Below, piece after piece: positions 18,737 to 29,521 of a stretch of 64,000 nucleotides of DNA. The DNA comes from Succinimonas amylolytica DSM 2873. GTDB lineage: Bacteria > Pseudomonadota > Gammaproteobacteria > Enterobacterales > Succinivibrionaceae. The notes under the pieces were generated by a model, which saw only the letters and a program-made list of their open reading frames with translations, was not told the origin of the DNA and did not search any database. A program made the translations under genes and the position numbers. The DNA lies in NCBI RefSeq assembly GCF_000378405.1, contig NZ_KB899639.1, positions 52,946 to 116,945 on the forward strand. Direction: 5' to 3'. Position 1 is the first letter of the stretch. Each line of letters opens with the position of its first letter.

Positions 18737-19531
18737 ATGACAGACGTTAAATTATCTTCTGCCCCGAAGGATTCCGCTTTAAAAAATACGAACGCTAACG
18801 ATAAGCCGGTACCCAGAACTAAAGAGCTGGATCTCTATTCCTACACTGGCAGGGTGAAGTTTTTCGACCAGGATAAGGGCTTTGGCTATATTCAGGAAAT
18901 TCCCGATACCGGAAATCTTAAAAATGTTGTTAAAGAATGGCGGGTTACGGCCGCACAGCTGGGAAACACAGTCATTCATCGCGGTGATTTTGTATATTTT
19001 CTGAAGCATGGAAAGACCATCGGTGAAATCTCCCCTATAAATCTGCGTGACTTGCTAAAAACACCTTGTCCTAAATGCGGAAGACGTGACTATGCCCCGG
19101 GGAAAGATTCTTTATGCAGACGCTGCGGTAATCAGCTTCCAGTTACTGCTGCCGTGGCAGGAGGTACCGACACCAGAGACAGTGATCCGGCATTTAACTG
19201 TCTGGCTGGCACAGATGAGGACAAGGCATGTCCTACCTGTGGCAGACATGCATGGAAAAGATACGGGTATCACCAGAATATAAGATGCCGCTGCTGCGGT
19301 TCAGATTATCCGCAGGAGTCATCGCAGCTTAATGCTTTTGGAAAAATTCTTTTTTTCATTATCTCGCTGCCTCTTTTATTAATATACTCATTATTATTCA
19401 AAAGGAAAGACGATCCGGAACATAAAATATTAAATATCGTTGTTCATATTATCCAGTCAGTAATATTTTGGGCGATTGTATTACTAATAGCTGCCGGGCT
19501 CGTCGTATTTGTGGAATATTATTTTTTCTGA
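18737..19531 (+). CDS. cold-shock-domain, double zinc-ribbon, two-TM membrane protein
   Basis: 264 residues with an unusual architecture. Residues about 37-100 are a cold-shock/OB domain (GRVKFFDQDKGFGYIQE with RNP1-like KGFGYI, then VIHRGDFVYFLKHG). Two zinc ribbons follow: C111-x2-C114...C127-x2-C130 and C165-x2-C168...C184-x2-C187. Two membrane helices (about 202-221 and 233-259) form the C-terminus. It is placed 18 bases behind the RelA/SpoT-domain gene and likely shares its promoter. Inference: a membrane-tethered nucleic-acid-binding partner or antitoxin of the synthetase. I know of no characterised protein with this combination. Confidence 0.75.
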   Translation: MTDVKLSSAPKDSALKNTNANDKPVPRTKELDLYSYTGRVKFFDQDKGFGYIQEIPDTGNLKNVVKEWRVTAAQLGNTVIHRGDFVYFLKHGKTIGEISPINLRDLLKTPCPKCGRRDYAPGKDSLCRRCGNQLPVTAAVAGGTDTRDSDPAFNCLAGTDEDKACPTCGRHAWKRYGYHQNIRCRCCGSDYPQESSQLNAFGKILFFIISLPLLLIYSLLFKRKDDPEHKILNIVVHIIQSVIFWAIVLLIAAGLVVFVEYYFF

Positions 19532-20067
19532 CAGGTTCTTTTGACTGCAGAATCTCAGATATTCAGTCTGAAATTCTCTCATGAGCTGCTCTCTTATTAA
19601 TTATTAGCGCCCGCTAACACTGGTAAAGCGGTTATTCGGAAGCAATGATGAGGGAGAGGAGTCCCACCCCTGCCATCCCGTATACTATCCCGCTCCCGGA
19701 TGTGCATGTTCATCCCCGTTCAGGATACCTTTTACTGTTGCCTATCCCAGGGGAGGGGCGGGGCCGGAAATCACTCCGCTGACTTCTGGGAATTGTAGCA
19801 GTCAAGGTACGCCGGTTCTTTTCAGGTATTGCCGGTGGTTAATTTCTGTGTTTTTCTGATTCCGGGAATGGGGTGAAGGGGAGAATCCCCTTCAGTTATT
19901 AACAGAAGCGCCGGAGGCGACTTCTTTCACAGTTTTCAATCATAATTTCCGGAGTGGTGGCCGGGAGTCAGATGATCTCCGGAGCTGTTTTAAGGGTGGG
20001 CTTTTTTGGGCTGGTGGTGGCTGTCCTGTCAGGTGTTTTCGGCCGGGGATTTCAGAAATTTTTCCCG
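19532..20067. other. non-coding stretch after the RelA/CSD pair
   Basis: About 540 bp without a supportable gene. It holds copy A of a dispersed repeat (19591-19653) and a perfect dyad TGAAGGGGA-GAA-TCCCCTTCA at 19874-19894. A 77-codon plus-strand frame (19954-20187) runs antisense through the candidate small RNA and its terminator and is not credible as a gene. Confidence 0.5.
19591..19653 (+). repeat. dispersed intergenic repeat, copy A
   Basis: One of three copies of an approximately 63-68 bp element (A here; B 31022-31089; C 53756-53823). Shared core: TTAATTATTA, then TAACAC-x-GGTAAAGCGG (TAGCACAGGTAAAGCGG in B), then GGAAGCA-ATGAT. Copy A lacks three bases after the AT tract. All three lie in intergenic DNA in the same orientation relative to the window. 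Confidence 0.75.
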
Positions 20068-20098
20068 AAAAAAAAACCAACCCCCGATGAGGGGTTGG
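20068..20098 (-). terminator. terminator of the candidate small RNA
   Basis: Perfect 8-bp stem CCAACCCC/GGGGTTGG (20077-20084 and 20091-20098), with nine A on the plus strand giving a T9 tail on the minus strand. Confidence 0.85.
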
Positions 20099-20167
20099 CG
20101 TTATTAAACAATAACTATGAATACAAAGTGACTAATGAACGATTGACCAATGAAGTCATATCGTGGT
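20068..20167 (-). ncRNA. candidate small RNA (about 93 nt) with own promoter and terminator
   Basis: On the minus strand, TTGACA (20192-20197), a 17-base spacer and GATAAT (20169-20174) form a near-consensus promoter. About 90 bases further a strong terminator occurs: CCAACCCC/GGGGTTGG stem, then nine T (20098-20068). Between them no protein of note fits; a 14-codon frame starting 20159 would be nearly leaderless. The RNA carries a repeated 11-mer, TTCATTGGTCA and TTCATTAGTCA, 15 bases apart, like a duplicated seed. No minus-strand gene lies downstream, so an attenuator is unlikely. Confidence 0.65.
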
Positions 20168-20168
20168 C

Positions 20169-20197
20169 ATTATCACAAAACTTGTGATACGTGTCAA
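20169..20197 (-). promoter_or_regulatory. strong sigma-70 promoter of the candidate small RNA
   Basis: TTGACA and GATAAT, 17 bases apart, reading leftward. The spacer contains ATCACAAGTTTTGTGAT, a near-perfect dyad that could bind a regulator. Confidence 0.75.
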
Positions 20198-20509
20198 GTT
20201 TTATAAAAATTTTTCTTCATAGAACATTCCCGTTTCCGGTATTGCCGGCGCTTCCTCTGCGGTTATTTGCAAGGTCCGGTATTCCTTTCCTCTGCTATAC
20301 CGGAGGTAATGTGTGAGGTTCATTTTCAGATCCGGTACCTGTCTTCTGGAGGCTGTTTCCGTCCGGAAAGTGCCACAGGATGATACCGGCGGATTTTGGG
20401 GATTGGAAAGAGGGGGCCGAGATAATGGTTGCAAAAAATCCTGCCACTTCTTAATATTGAGCACAATTTTTTGAGACCCGTTTTTTGAACATGCTTCTTT
20501 CTTAGGATT

Positions 20510-22715
<2,206 letters not shown>

Positions 22716-22923
22716 TCCCTTTTCAGAGGTGCCGGGGGAACATCCCGGTATCCCTGAGTAACGGACGGAACAGGGGAAAACGGATTAATGGTGCCGGAAC
22801 CGGAAGCTGCTAAAAATTGGTGAATTCGGCATGGTTTTGGGGCTGTGCCTTTTTGCTGCCCTTTTGGAATTCGGTACAATTGCAGATAAGGGCATGCAGG
22901 CCTGCAGCAGGGAGCTTTTAATT

Positions 22924-23670
22924 ATGTTCAGAATAACCGACAACGGTATTGCGGAAATCAGCGGCTACATTCCTGACGGCTTCCTTACCGGCTATGGCCT
23001 TTATGAAACCATGAGAATCCTTTACGAAAAGGAACGCAACATTATCCGTGCCGAAAATCTGGCCGAGCATTATCGGAGACTCAGTGCCGGAATGGAGGAG
23101 CTGGGACTTACGGGGGACTTTTCGCTCCACCGCCTGGAAAATGCCCTGAGTGCCCTTATCGGCACCAGAAATATCCGTTCCGGATCCGTATCGGTGTATA
23201 TTGTGGCCGACCACTATCCCCATGCGGAGTTTCTGATTTCCCATGATTCCCGGATCGTCCCTGACGAAGACTACCGCCGGGGTTATCGTGTCAAGATTTC
23301 CAGAACCCGGATTCCCGCCACGGGGCTGACTTCCCGGTATCTGACCCTTTCCCGGCTGGACAGCAGGCTTATGCTGAACACGGCCCGGAGGGAAGGGGTG
23401 GACGACCTTATTTTTCTGAACACCGACAATTATGTGGCCCAGTGCTGCGAGGCCAATATTTTCTGGCAGATGAAGCGTATTATCTACACGCCCAGCATCA
23501 GTGCCGGAATTGTGGCCGGTGTTGCCAGACAGAAGACCATTGACCGTTATCAGGCCCGGGGCTACATCATCAAGGAAGGTCTTTTCGAGCTTAATGATCT
23601 CTATCTGGCGGATCGTATTTTTCTGGTAAGCGCCATGCTGAACGAGATGCCGGCGCAGATCGTCCGGTGA
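22924..23670 (+). CDS. PabC-like (class IV aminotransferase fold) protein lacking the PLP lysine
   Basis: 248-residue member of the fold-type IV PLP family, most like aminodeoxychorismate lyase (PabC). Matching features are DGFLTGYGLYETMRI near the N-terminus, a QCCEANIFW block and YTPSISAGIVAGVAR. The motif that should read L-K-x-L-N-R-L reads YLTLSRL, putting Leu140 at the catalytic lysine. The pyridine-binding Glu of the T-E-C-C block is Gln173. Both changes argue against normal PLP chemistry. The start is the ATG at 22924, with GGGAG upstream. It sits between tgt and yajC, whereas pabC normally neighbours yceG/tmk. Function open: a diverged lyase or a pseudo-enzyme. Confidence 0.7.
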   Translation: MFRITDNGIAEISGYIPDGFLTGYGLYETMRILYEKERNIIRAENLAEHYRRLSAGMEELGLTGDFSLHRLENALSALIGTRNIRSGSVSVYIVADHYPHAEFLISHDSRIVPDEDYRRGYRVKISRTRIPATGLTSRYLTLSRLDSRLMLNTARREGVDDLIFLNTDNYVAQCCEANIFWQMKRIIYTPSISAGIVAGVARQKTIDRYQARGYIIKEGLFELNDLYLADRIFLVSAMLNEMPAQIVR

Positions 23671-23870
23671 CTGTCTTTTAGGGCGCGGAATGCGTGTTCC
23701 GGCCTGTCCTCGCACCGATGAGGTCTCCTCGTTCCTTCTTTTTCTGTTTTCCTTTCAGAAATCCTTTTTTGTCCTGTTTGGGTCTTCTGCTTTTTTGAGC
23801 GAAAGTGCCCTGGCAGATCCGCATGCCGTCCCGGCAATTTAAAAAACGTGCGGAGGATCTCCTAATTGGT

Positions 23871-23876
23871 TATAAT
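23871..23876 (+). promoter_or_regulatory. -10 candidate for yajC-secDF
   Basis: TATAAT 40 bases before the yajC start; no good -35 is visible 17 bases upstream. Confidence 0.4.
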
Positions 23877-23915
23877 GCTCGCTTTGTAAATGCATTGTAC
23901 TTTTGAGGTAGATTC

Positions 23916-24284
23916 ATGAATTTCTTTCCGACAGCGCTGGCTGATGAAGCAGCCGCCGGAGCCGCTCAGGCCCCGCAGCCGCAGTTTGATTTCACCTTTC
24001 TCATCATCATGGTGGGGTTCTTTGTTGTTTTCTATTTCCTGATGATGCGTCCGCAGAGCCAGAAGAGAAAGGAAATGGAGAAGATCCTGAATGAGCTTAA
24101 GCCCGGGGAGGAGATTTATACCACCGGCGGTATTGTGGGCAAAATTCTGAAGATCAGTGAAAATCGTGACTACTACACCATTCAGGTCAGTGCCAGCAGT
24201 ACTCTGATGATAAGACGCGTCAATATTGCCGGGGTGCTGCCGAAGGGAACCTTCGAAGTAGTAAAGACCTCGGATCTCAAATAG
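23916..24284 (+). CDS. yajC: Sec translocon accessory protein YajC
   Basis: Small inner-membrane subunit of the SecDF-YajC complex. 122 residues: a Pro/Ala-rich N-terminus, one membrane helix (FTFLIIMVGFFVVFYFLMM, about 27-45), then the conserved RPQSQKRKEMEKIL and GEEIYTTGGIVGKI. First gene of yajC-secD-secF. Confidence 0.96.
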   Translation: MNFFPTALADEAAAGAAQAPQPQFDFTFLIIMVGFFVVFYFLMMRPQSQKRKEMEKILNELKPGEEIYTTGGIVGKILKISENRDYYTIQVSASSTLMIRRVNIAGVLPKGTFEVVKTSDLK

Positions 24285-24373
24285 GATTTTATAGTTTTAC
24301 CGGATTATTCAGAAAATTGGTGTTTCTGTTTTAAGTACAGGAAATCAGGAATGCCGAGAACAAGGAGGCGGTT

Positions 24374-26248
24374 TTGTTAAACAAATTCCCGTTATGGAAA
24401 AACCTGCTGATTATCCTGATTCTGCTCATGGGAGCGATTTACGCTCTGCCGAATCTTTATGGCGAAGATCTGGCGATTCAGATTTCAGGAACCAGAGGCG
24501 TTACTCTGGCAGAAAGTGATTTGTCCAGAATTCAGGAGGTGGTTGCTCCACTTTGCGGCGATAAATGCCGGATTGAGCATGAAAACGGTCAGGCTCTTAT
24601 CAGATTTCAGGACAATAATTTGCGTCTCAGCGTCAAGGACAAGCTGTCCCGCGAGCTGGGCGACAAGTATATTGTGGCTTTGAACCTTGCTGCGGCAACT
24701 CCGGACTGGCTGCGCGGCATCGGCGCCCATCCTCTTAAGCTGGGTCTTGACCTCCGGGGCGGTCTCCACTTCCTGATGGAGGTGGACATGGACGAGGCCA
24801 TGAAGAAGATCATCGGACAGACCGTTCAGGATTTCCGTACCGAACTTCGCAATGAGAAAATCCGTCTTACCGGAGCTCAGGCTGCAGGTTCCGATATCCT
24901 GATCTTCTTCAAGGATTCCGCTACCATGGATCAGGCTCTCCAGCTTCTTAAGAGCAAGCACGGGGACATGGTTTTCCAGGGAGACGAAAAGGCTGACGGC
25001 AGATTTGTCATCACCGCCCAGGTGAAGCCGGAAAAGCTTAAGGAGATCCGCACCTATGCTGTGGAGCAGAACATCAATATCATCAGAAACCGTGTAAATG
25101 AGCTCGGGGTTGCCGAACCTCTGGTTCAGAGACAGGGCGCGGAGAGAATTGTGGTGGAGCTTCCCGGTGTTGAGGATTCGGCACGGGCCAAGGAAATTCT
25201 CGGTGCCACCGCTACTCTGGAATTCCGTCTGGTGGATCAGTCTGCCGGCATTGAAGGTGCTGCCAAGGGAGAGGTTTCCGCCAACTCCGAGGTGATCATG
25301 AGCAAGGATGATCAGCCGGTAGTGGTAGCCAAGAGAGTAATTCTGACGGGTGATCATATTATCGATGCCCGGAGCGGTATGGATGAGAATTCCCGTCCGG
25401 AGGTCAATATCAGTCTTGACTCCAAGGGCGGCCAGATTATGTCCGACTTTACCCGGGATCATATCGGGGATCCCATGGCCACCAACTTTATCGAGTACAA
25501 GGCCATTGATCAGGATGATTCCCAGCCTGCCGGGGAGGGGGAGAACAGACCGCGTTTCCGCAAGACCCAGCAGATAATCAACGTGGCCACAATTCAGGCC
25601 CGTCTGGGAACCAAGTTCCGCATTACCGGTCTGGATTCTCCGCAGGAGGCCCATAACCTGGCTCTCCTGCTGCGTGCCGGTGCCCTTATTGCCCCGATCC
25701 AGATTGTGGAGGAGCGAAATATCGGCCCGAGCCTGGGACAGCAGAATATCATTAACGGTATGAACGCCATGCTCTGGGGTATGGGGATCCTTTTTGTCTT
25801 CATGATTTTCTACTACCGGGCCTTTGGTCTTGTGGCCAATATGGCGCTTCTGATGAACTTTGTCCTGATTGTCGGTCTCATGTCTCTGATCCCCGGGGCC
25901 ACCATGACCCTGCCGGGCATTGCCGGTATTGTGCTGACCATCGGCATGGCGGTGGATGCGAACGTGCTTATTTATGAGCGTATCCGCGAGGAAATCAGAA
26001 ACGGCCGGGGAGTACAGCAGTCTGTTAACTTGGGGTACGAAAGAGCGTTTGTTACCATTGCGGATTCCAACATCACCTCCTTCTTTGTGGCACTGATTCT
26101 TTTCCTGGTGGGCACCGGCTCCGTCAAGGGCTTTGCGCTGGTGCTGATGGTGGGTCTGGCCTCCTCCATGTTTACGGCGGTTACCGCCTGCCGTGCAGTG
26201 GTCAATGCCTTTGTGGGCGGCCGCAACATCAAGAAGCTGTGGATATAA
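24374..26248 (+). CDS. secD: protein translocase subunit SecD
   Basis: Proton-driven partner of SecF that helps release proteins on the periplasmic side. It starts with TTG at 24374 behind a perfect AAGGAGG; the start is fixed by the conserved N-terminus LNKFPLWKNLLIILILL and YALPNLYGED. The P1 periplasmic domain spans about residues 115-445 and the six-helix RND part 450-615. LDLRGGLHFLMEVD and GMAVDANVLIYERIREE are diagnostic. 624 residues, enteric-like. There are 12 bases to secF. Confidence 0.97.
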   Translation: MLNKFPLWKNLLIILILLMGAIYALPNLYGEDLAIQISGTRGVTLAESDLSRIQEVVAPLCGDKCRIEHENGQALIRFQDNNLRLSVKDKLSRELGDKYIVALNLAAATPDWLRGIGAHPLKLGLDLRGGLHFLMEVDMDEAMKKIIGQTVQDFRTELRNEKIRLTGAQAAGSDILIFFKDSATMDQALQLLKSKHGDMVFQGDEKADGRFVITAQVKPEKLKEIRTYAVEQNINIIRNRVNELGVAEPLVQRQGAERIVVELPGVEDSARAKEILGATATLEFRLVDQSAGIEGAAKGEVSANSEVIMSKDDQPVVVAKRVILTGDHIIDARSGMDENSRPEVNISLDSKGGQIMSDFTRDHIGDPMATNFIEYKAIDQDDSQPAGEGENRPRFRKTQQIINVATIQARLGTKFRITGLDSPQEAHNLALLLRAGALIAPIQIVEERNIGPSLGQQNIINGMNAMLWGMGILFVFMIFYYRAFGLVANMALLMNFVLIVGLMSLIPGATMTLPGIAGIVLTIGMAVDANVLIYERIREEIRNGRGVQQSVNLGYERAFVTIADSNITSFFVALILFLVGTGSVKGFALVLMVGLASSMFTAVTACRAVVNAFVGGRNIKKLWI

Positions 26249-26260
26249 CAGGGAGAAGCT

Positions 26261-27232
26261 ATGTTTCAGGTAATTAAGCAGGGAACCGTTATCCCTTTTA
26301 TGAAAATTGCCAAGCCGGTGGAGGCGCTGTGCCTGCTTCTGGTTATCGGCTGTATTGTCCTTCTGAGTGTGAAGGGGCTTAACTGGGGGCTGGATTTCAC
26401 CGGCGGTGCCGTTATTGAGGTGCAGTACCCTGAAAACGCCGGCGGTGAACCGGTGGATCTGGAGAAGGTGCGTGCCAGCCTTGCCGGAAACGGCATTGAA
26501 GGTGCGGTAGTGCAGTTTTTCGGGACCTCCAGAGACGTGTCCATAAGATTGCGTCCCCGGGAGGGTGAAAACCAGCAGGGTATCACCGAAAAGGTTAAGA
26601 CTGCGGTAACCTCCATGAATCCCGACGCCCGGGTCACCCGCAGCGAGTTTGTGGGTCCGGCAGTAGGCGAGGAGCTGGTGACCAGCGGTATCGTGGCCAT
26701 AGTGGTGTCACTTATTGTCATGCTGGCCTATATTGCCGCCCGCTTTGAATGGCGTATGGCTACCGGAGCTGTGGTTTCTCTGGTTTATGACGTTTTTGTG
26801 GTTTTGGGCGTGTTTTCCTTCATGTGGGTGGAATATGACCTGACGGTGCTGGCGTCTGTGCTTACCGTGGTGGGCTATTCCCTGAACGACAAGATCGTGG
26901 TGTTTGACAGAATCCGCGAGAATGCCAGAAGGCTGCACCGGATGCCGATGGATCGTCTTTTTGATGTTTCTCTTACCGAAACTCTTTCCCGAACCATTAT
27001 TACCTCCGGAACCACTCTTATTACAGTGGTGGCACTGCTGCTTCTGGGCGGAGAAATGATTTACGGCTTCTCCCTGGCGCTTCTGGTAGGTATTGTCTTC
27101 GGAACCTTTTCATCCATCTATGTGGCCTCTACCTGGCCGCTCCTTCTGAAGATTCAGCGCGAGAATCTGCTGCCGATGGAAATCAAGAAGGATGTCGGAG
27201 AGCCGGAGGCCGAGGTTCCGTATCCGGATTAG
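26261..27232 (+). CDS. secF: protein translocase subunit SecF
   Basis: 323 residues, the same length as E. coli SecF. The first helix is followed by GLDFTGGAVIEVQ (the D-F-T-G-G motif). VGPAVGEELVTSGIVAIVVSL and TVVGYSLNDKIVVFDRIREN are SecF signatures. Six membrane segments. Ends the yajC-secDF operon. Confidence 0.97.
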   Translation: MFQVIKQGTVIPFMKIAKPVEALCLLLVIGCIVLLSVKGLNWGLDFTGGAVIEVQYPENAGGEPVDLEKVRASLAGNGIEGAVVQFFGTSRDVSIRLRPREGENQQGITEKVKTAVTSMNPDARVTRSEFVGPAVGEELVTSGIVAIVVSLIVMLAYIAARFEWRMATGAVVSLVYDVFVVLGVFSFMWVEYDLTVLASVLTVVGYSLNDKIVVFDRIRENARRLHRMPMDRLFDVSLTETLSRTIITSGTTLITVVALLLLGGEMIYGFSLALLVGIVFGTFSSIYVASTWPLLLKIQRENLLPMEIKKDVGEPEAEVPYPD

Positions 27233-27257
27233 TTTTTTTCAGGTGCGATATCTCAGG

Positions 27258-27293
27258 AGCCGGGATTGCCATGGCGGTTTTCCCGGCTTTTTT
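27258..27293 (+). terminator. terminator after secF
   Basis: AGCCGGG (27258-27264) pairs with CCCGGCT (27282-27288), followed by TTTTTT; the 17-base loop is long. Confidence 0.7.
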
Positions 27294-27452
27294 GTTATTC
27301 TCCCGGCATTACTTCACATTTTCCCCCATGATCCGCGGGCTCCAGGGGCCATATTTCCCGGCAATGCACTAAAATGCACTGAATGTACCGGATTAAGTCC
27401 TGAAAGGCAAAGCGTTTGATCCCGGGCGTTTCAAGATCAGCAGGAAGCAGCA

Positions 27453-28427
27453 ATGTTTAACAGAGTTTTTTTGTCCCTGGCTTTTGGCAGTCTGGTTCTT
27501 ACCGGATGCGCGGGCCTTAATGGAACCGCCGGGACGGTAGCGGACGGACATATTGACCCGTCATTTGTAAAAATCGTAACCCCCAGAGTAGTTGATACCG
27601 CTGATCAGATGCTGATTATCAAGCTCTCCCGGCAGATTGCCAATCCCAATATCACCAAGGCTGAAAGAGCCAGGCTGCTTTATGAGAGAAGCTTTGTCTA
27701 TGACAAGACCGGCCTGTCGTTTCTGGCGCAGCTGGGGATAATGTCTGCCATTCAGGAAAACCTCCAGTTTGCCGAGGGCTACGGGTATTTTGGAGTGATG
27801 CTGGCCATGGACGGCAAGTATCTTGAGGCTTACGACGCCTTCGATGCCGCTCTGGAGCTGGAGCCGACTCTTACCAGTATCTATTCCGCCCGGGGCATTG
27901 CTCTCTACTACGGCCTCCGGGATCAGATGGCCCATGAGGATTTCAGCAGGTTTTATCTTGAGGATCGCACAGATTTTTTCCGGATAATGTGGCTCTACAT
28001 CATTGAATCAAAGCTGTATCCGGATCAGGCCAGGTCCCGGCTTCAGGAAAGATTCCGCCTGGTGGCTGACCGGGAGGACGAATGGAATGTGAGACTCCTT
28101 CAGGTTATTCTCGGCGTCAGATCCGAGGCTGATTTCTGGGAGCATGTGCTGGACGGTGCTACCGATGAGCAGAAGACCGAAAGGCTGTGCGAGGCCTATT
28201 TCTATCTCGGGAAGTACCACCAGATTCAGGGTGAGACCGAAAGAGCCAATGACTATTTCCGGCTGGCCATGATGACCAATGTGACCTATTATCTGGAATA
28301 TCACTATGCCGGAAAGGAACTCCAGAGGGTTGGCGGCTATCACCGGGCTGCTCCGGATGATGCCCCCCAGAATTCCGACGGCGATGATCAGGTTACCGCG
28401 GATAACGGGGCCAGGTCAGCAAAATAG
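27453..28427 (+). CDS. nlpI: outer-membrane TPR lipoprotein NlpI
   Basis: NlpI is an outer-membrane lipoprotein adaptor that brings the protease Prc to MepS and organises peptidoglycan hydrolases. 324 residues. Lipobox LTGC gives Cys19 as acylated residue. The TPR core resembles E. coli NlpI: RARLLYERSFVYDKTGLSFLA, YGYFGVMLAMDGKYLEAYDAFDAALELEPT, RGIALYYGLRDQMAHEDF and YFYLGKYHQIQGE. It has a Ser/Asp-rich tail of about 30 residues beyond the E. coli length. Followed after 17 bases by trmJ. In E. coli nlpI lies next to pnp, so the context differs here. Confidence 0.88.
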   Translation: MFNRVFLSLAFGSLVLTGCAGLNGTAGTVADGHIDPSFVKIVTPRVVDTADQMLIIKLSRQIANPNITKAERARLLYERSFVYDKTGLSFLAQLGIMSAIQENLQFAEGYGYFGVMLAMDGKYLEAYDAFDAALELEPTLTSIYSARGIALYYGLRDQMAHEDFSRFYLEDRTDFFRIMWLYIIESKLYPDQARSRLQERFRLVADREDEWNVRLLQVILGVRSEADFWEHVLDGATDEQKTERLCEAYFYLGKYHQIQGETERANDYFRLAMMTNVTYYLEYHYAGKELQRVGGYHRAAPDDAPQNSDGDDQVTADNGARSAK

Positions 28428-28444
28428 TCCGGAGTTTTTATTTA

Positions 28445-29233
28445 ATGTCCGAAATTATTAAGGAGCAGAATGCCCGGGACTCGCTGAGTCCGGATTCCCG
28501 GAAGCTATTAAATCTGGTACGGGTCGTTCTGGTGGAGCCTACGCATCCCGGGAACATCGGTTCCGCAGCCCGGGCTATGAAAACCATGGGGCTAAGCCGT
28601 CTTACAGTGGTAACGGATCGCCCGGTAGTGACTCCGGAATCGGAAGCCCTGTCCGGCGGTGCTTTTGATGTGGTTCAGGAAATTACCGTGGTTTCCTCTC
28701 TGGACGAGGCGCTCCGGGATGTTTCCTTTGCTGCCGGAACCTCCGCCCGGCTCCGGACCCTGGATCGTCCCCTGTACCAGCCCCGGGAGGGCCTTTCGAG
28801 AGTGCTGTCCCATACCGGAAACGGAGAGGAGACTGCTCTGGTGTTCGGGAGGGAGAGCTCGGGGCTCAGCAATGCCGAGCTTTCACGATGCGATATTCAT
28901 ATAAATATTGATGCCTCTCCGGAGTATTCCTCTTTGAACCTGGCCATGAGCGTGCAGGTGCTGGCTTACGAGCTAAGACAGCTTCTTTTGCGGAGCGAGC
29001 ACGGTGAAACGGGAAATTCCGGGTTCCGGGAGGAGCCTCTCAAGCCTGCGCACCGGCAGTGGGAAAGCTTTTATGCTTTTCTTGAGGATTCTCTCAGAGA
29101 GAGCGGCTTCATTAAGCCTGACGTCAACGGAACCATTATGGAGCAGCTCCGCCATATTATGGGAAAGGCCGACCTGACAAACCATGAGCTTCAGATCCTG
29201 TACGGTGTGATGGCCTCTCTGAAACGGCACTGA
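28445..29233 (+). CDS. trmJ: tRNA (cytidine/uridine-32-2'-O)-methyltransferase TrmJ
   Basis: SPOUT-class methyltransferase that 2'-O-methylates position 32 in the anticodon loop of several tRNAs. 262 residues. RVVLVEPTHPGNIGSAARAMKTMG is the N-terminal signature. The trefoil-knot SAM site is ALVFGRESSGLSNAELSRCD and EYSSLNLAMSVQVLAYELR. The C-terminal dimer/tRNA-binding extension is present. In E. coli trmJ lies just upstream of iscR; here it sits about 8 kb before iscS, with foreign-looking DNA between. Confidence 0.95.
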   Translation: MSEIIKEQNARDSLSPDSRKLLNLVRVVLVEPTHPGNIGSAARAMKTMGLSRLTVVTDRPVVTPESEALSGGAFDVVQEITVVSSLDEALRDVSFAAGTSARLRTLDRPLYQPREGLSRVLSHTGNGEETALVFGRESSGLSNAELSRCDIHINIDASPEYSSLNLAMSVQVLAYELRQLLLRSEHGETGNSGFREEPLKPAHRQWESFYAFLEDSLRESGFIKPDVNGTIMEQLRHIMGKADLTNHELQILYGVMASLKRH

Positions 29234-29268
29234 GGGCACGGCTAATAACTGAGCTCCCTTTGGCACGG

Positions 29269-29299
29269 GCGGGGCCTTTTTTTGCAGCCCCGCTCTTTT
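29269..29299 (+). terminator. terminator after trmJ
   Basis: GCGGGGC (29269-29275) pairs with GCCCCGC (29287-29293), followed by TCTTTTTATTT. Confidence 0.75.
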
Positions 29300-29384
29300 T
29301 ATTTCCCGTACTCTATTTTTCCCCTGCTGTCAGTTTCCGGGGTGTCTGATAGCATCCTGCAGTTTCATTAAAGTCAATAGTGCG

Positions 29385-29460
29385 CATAATCAAAGATCTT
29401 GATTAAATTAGATTGCTCATAATCAAAGATTTTGATTAAATTGGACTGCGCATAATCAAT
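29385..29460 (+). repeat. 2.3 copies of a 33-bp direct repeat with AATCAA/TTGATT dyads
   Basis: CATAATCAAAGATCTTGATT starts at 29385, a near-copy at 29418, and a half copy (CATAATCAA) at 29451. Each full copy holds AATCAA-x5-TTGATT (29388-29404; 29421-29437). The period of 33 bp is three helical turns, which fits a repressor binding one face of the helix. Immediately upstream of the AAA-DUF4143 gene, so probably its operator. Confidence 0.75.
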
Positions 29461-29521
29461 GAAAATGCAAACACGAAGTTTGCGTACAGTCAAAAAATCT
29501 CAATTAATTTGGAAATCTGGA

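Noticed and set aside
19954-20187. 77-codon plus-strand frame with a hydrophobic start
   Set aside because: Runs antisense through the candidate small RNA, its terminator and promoter; GTG start without support.
29385-29460. CRISPR-like short repeats
   Set aside because: Only 2.3 copies, no variable spacers and an internal dyad; an operator array upstream of the ATPase gene fits better.
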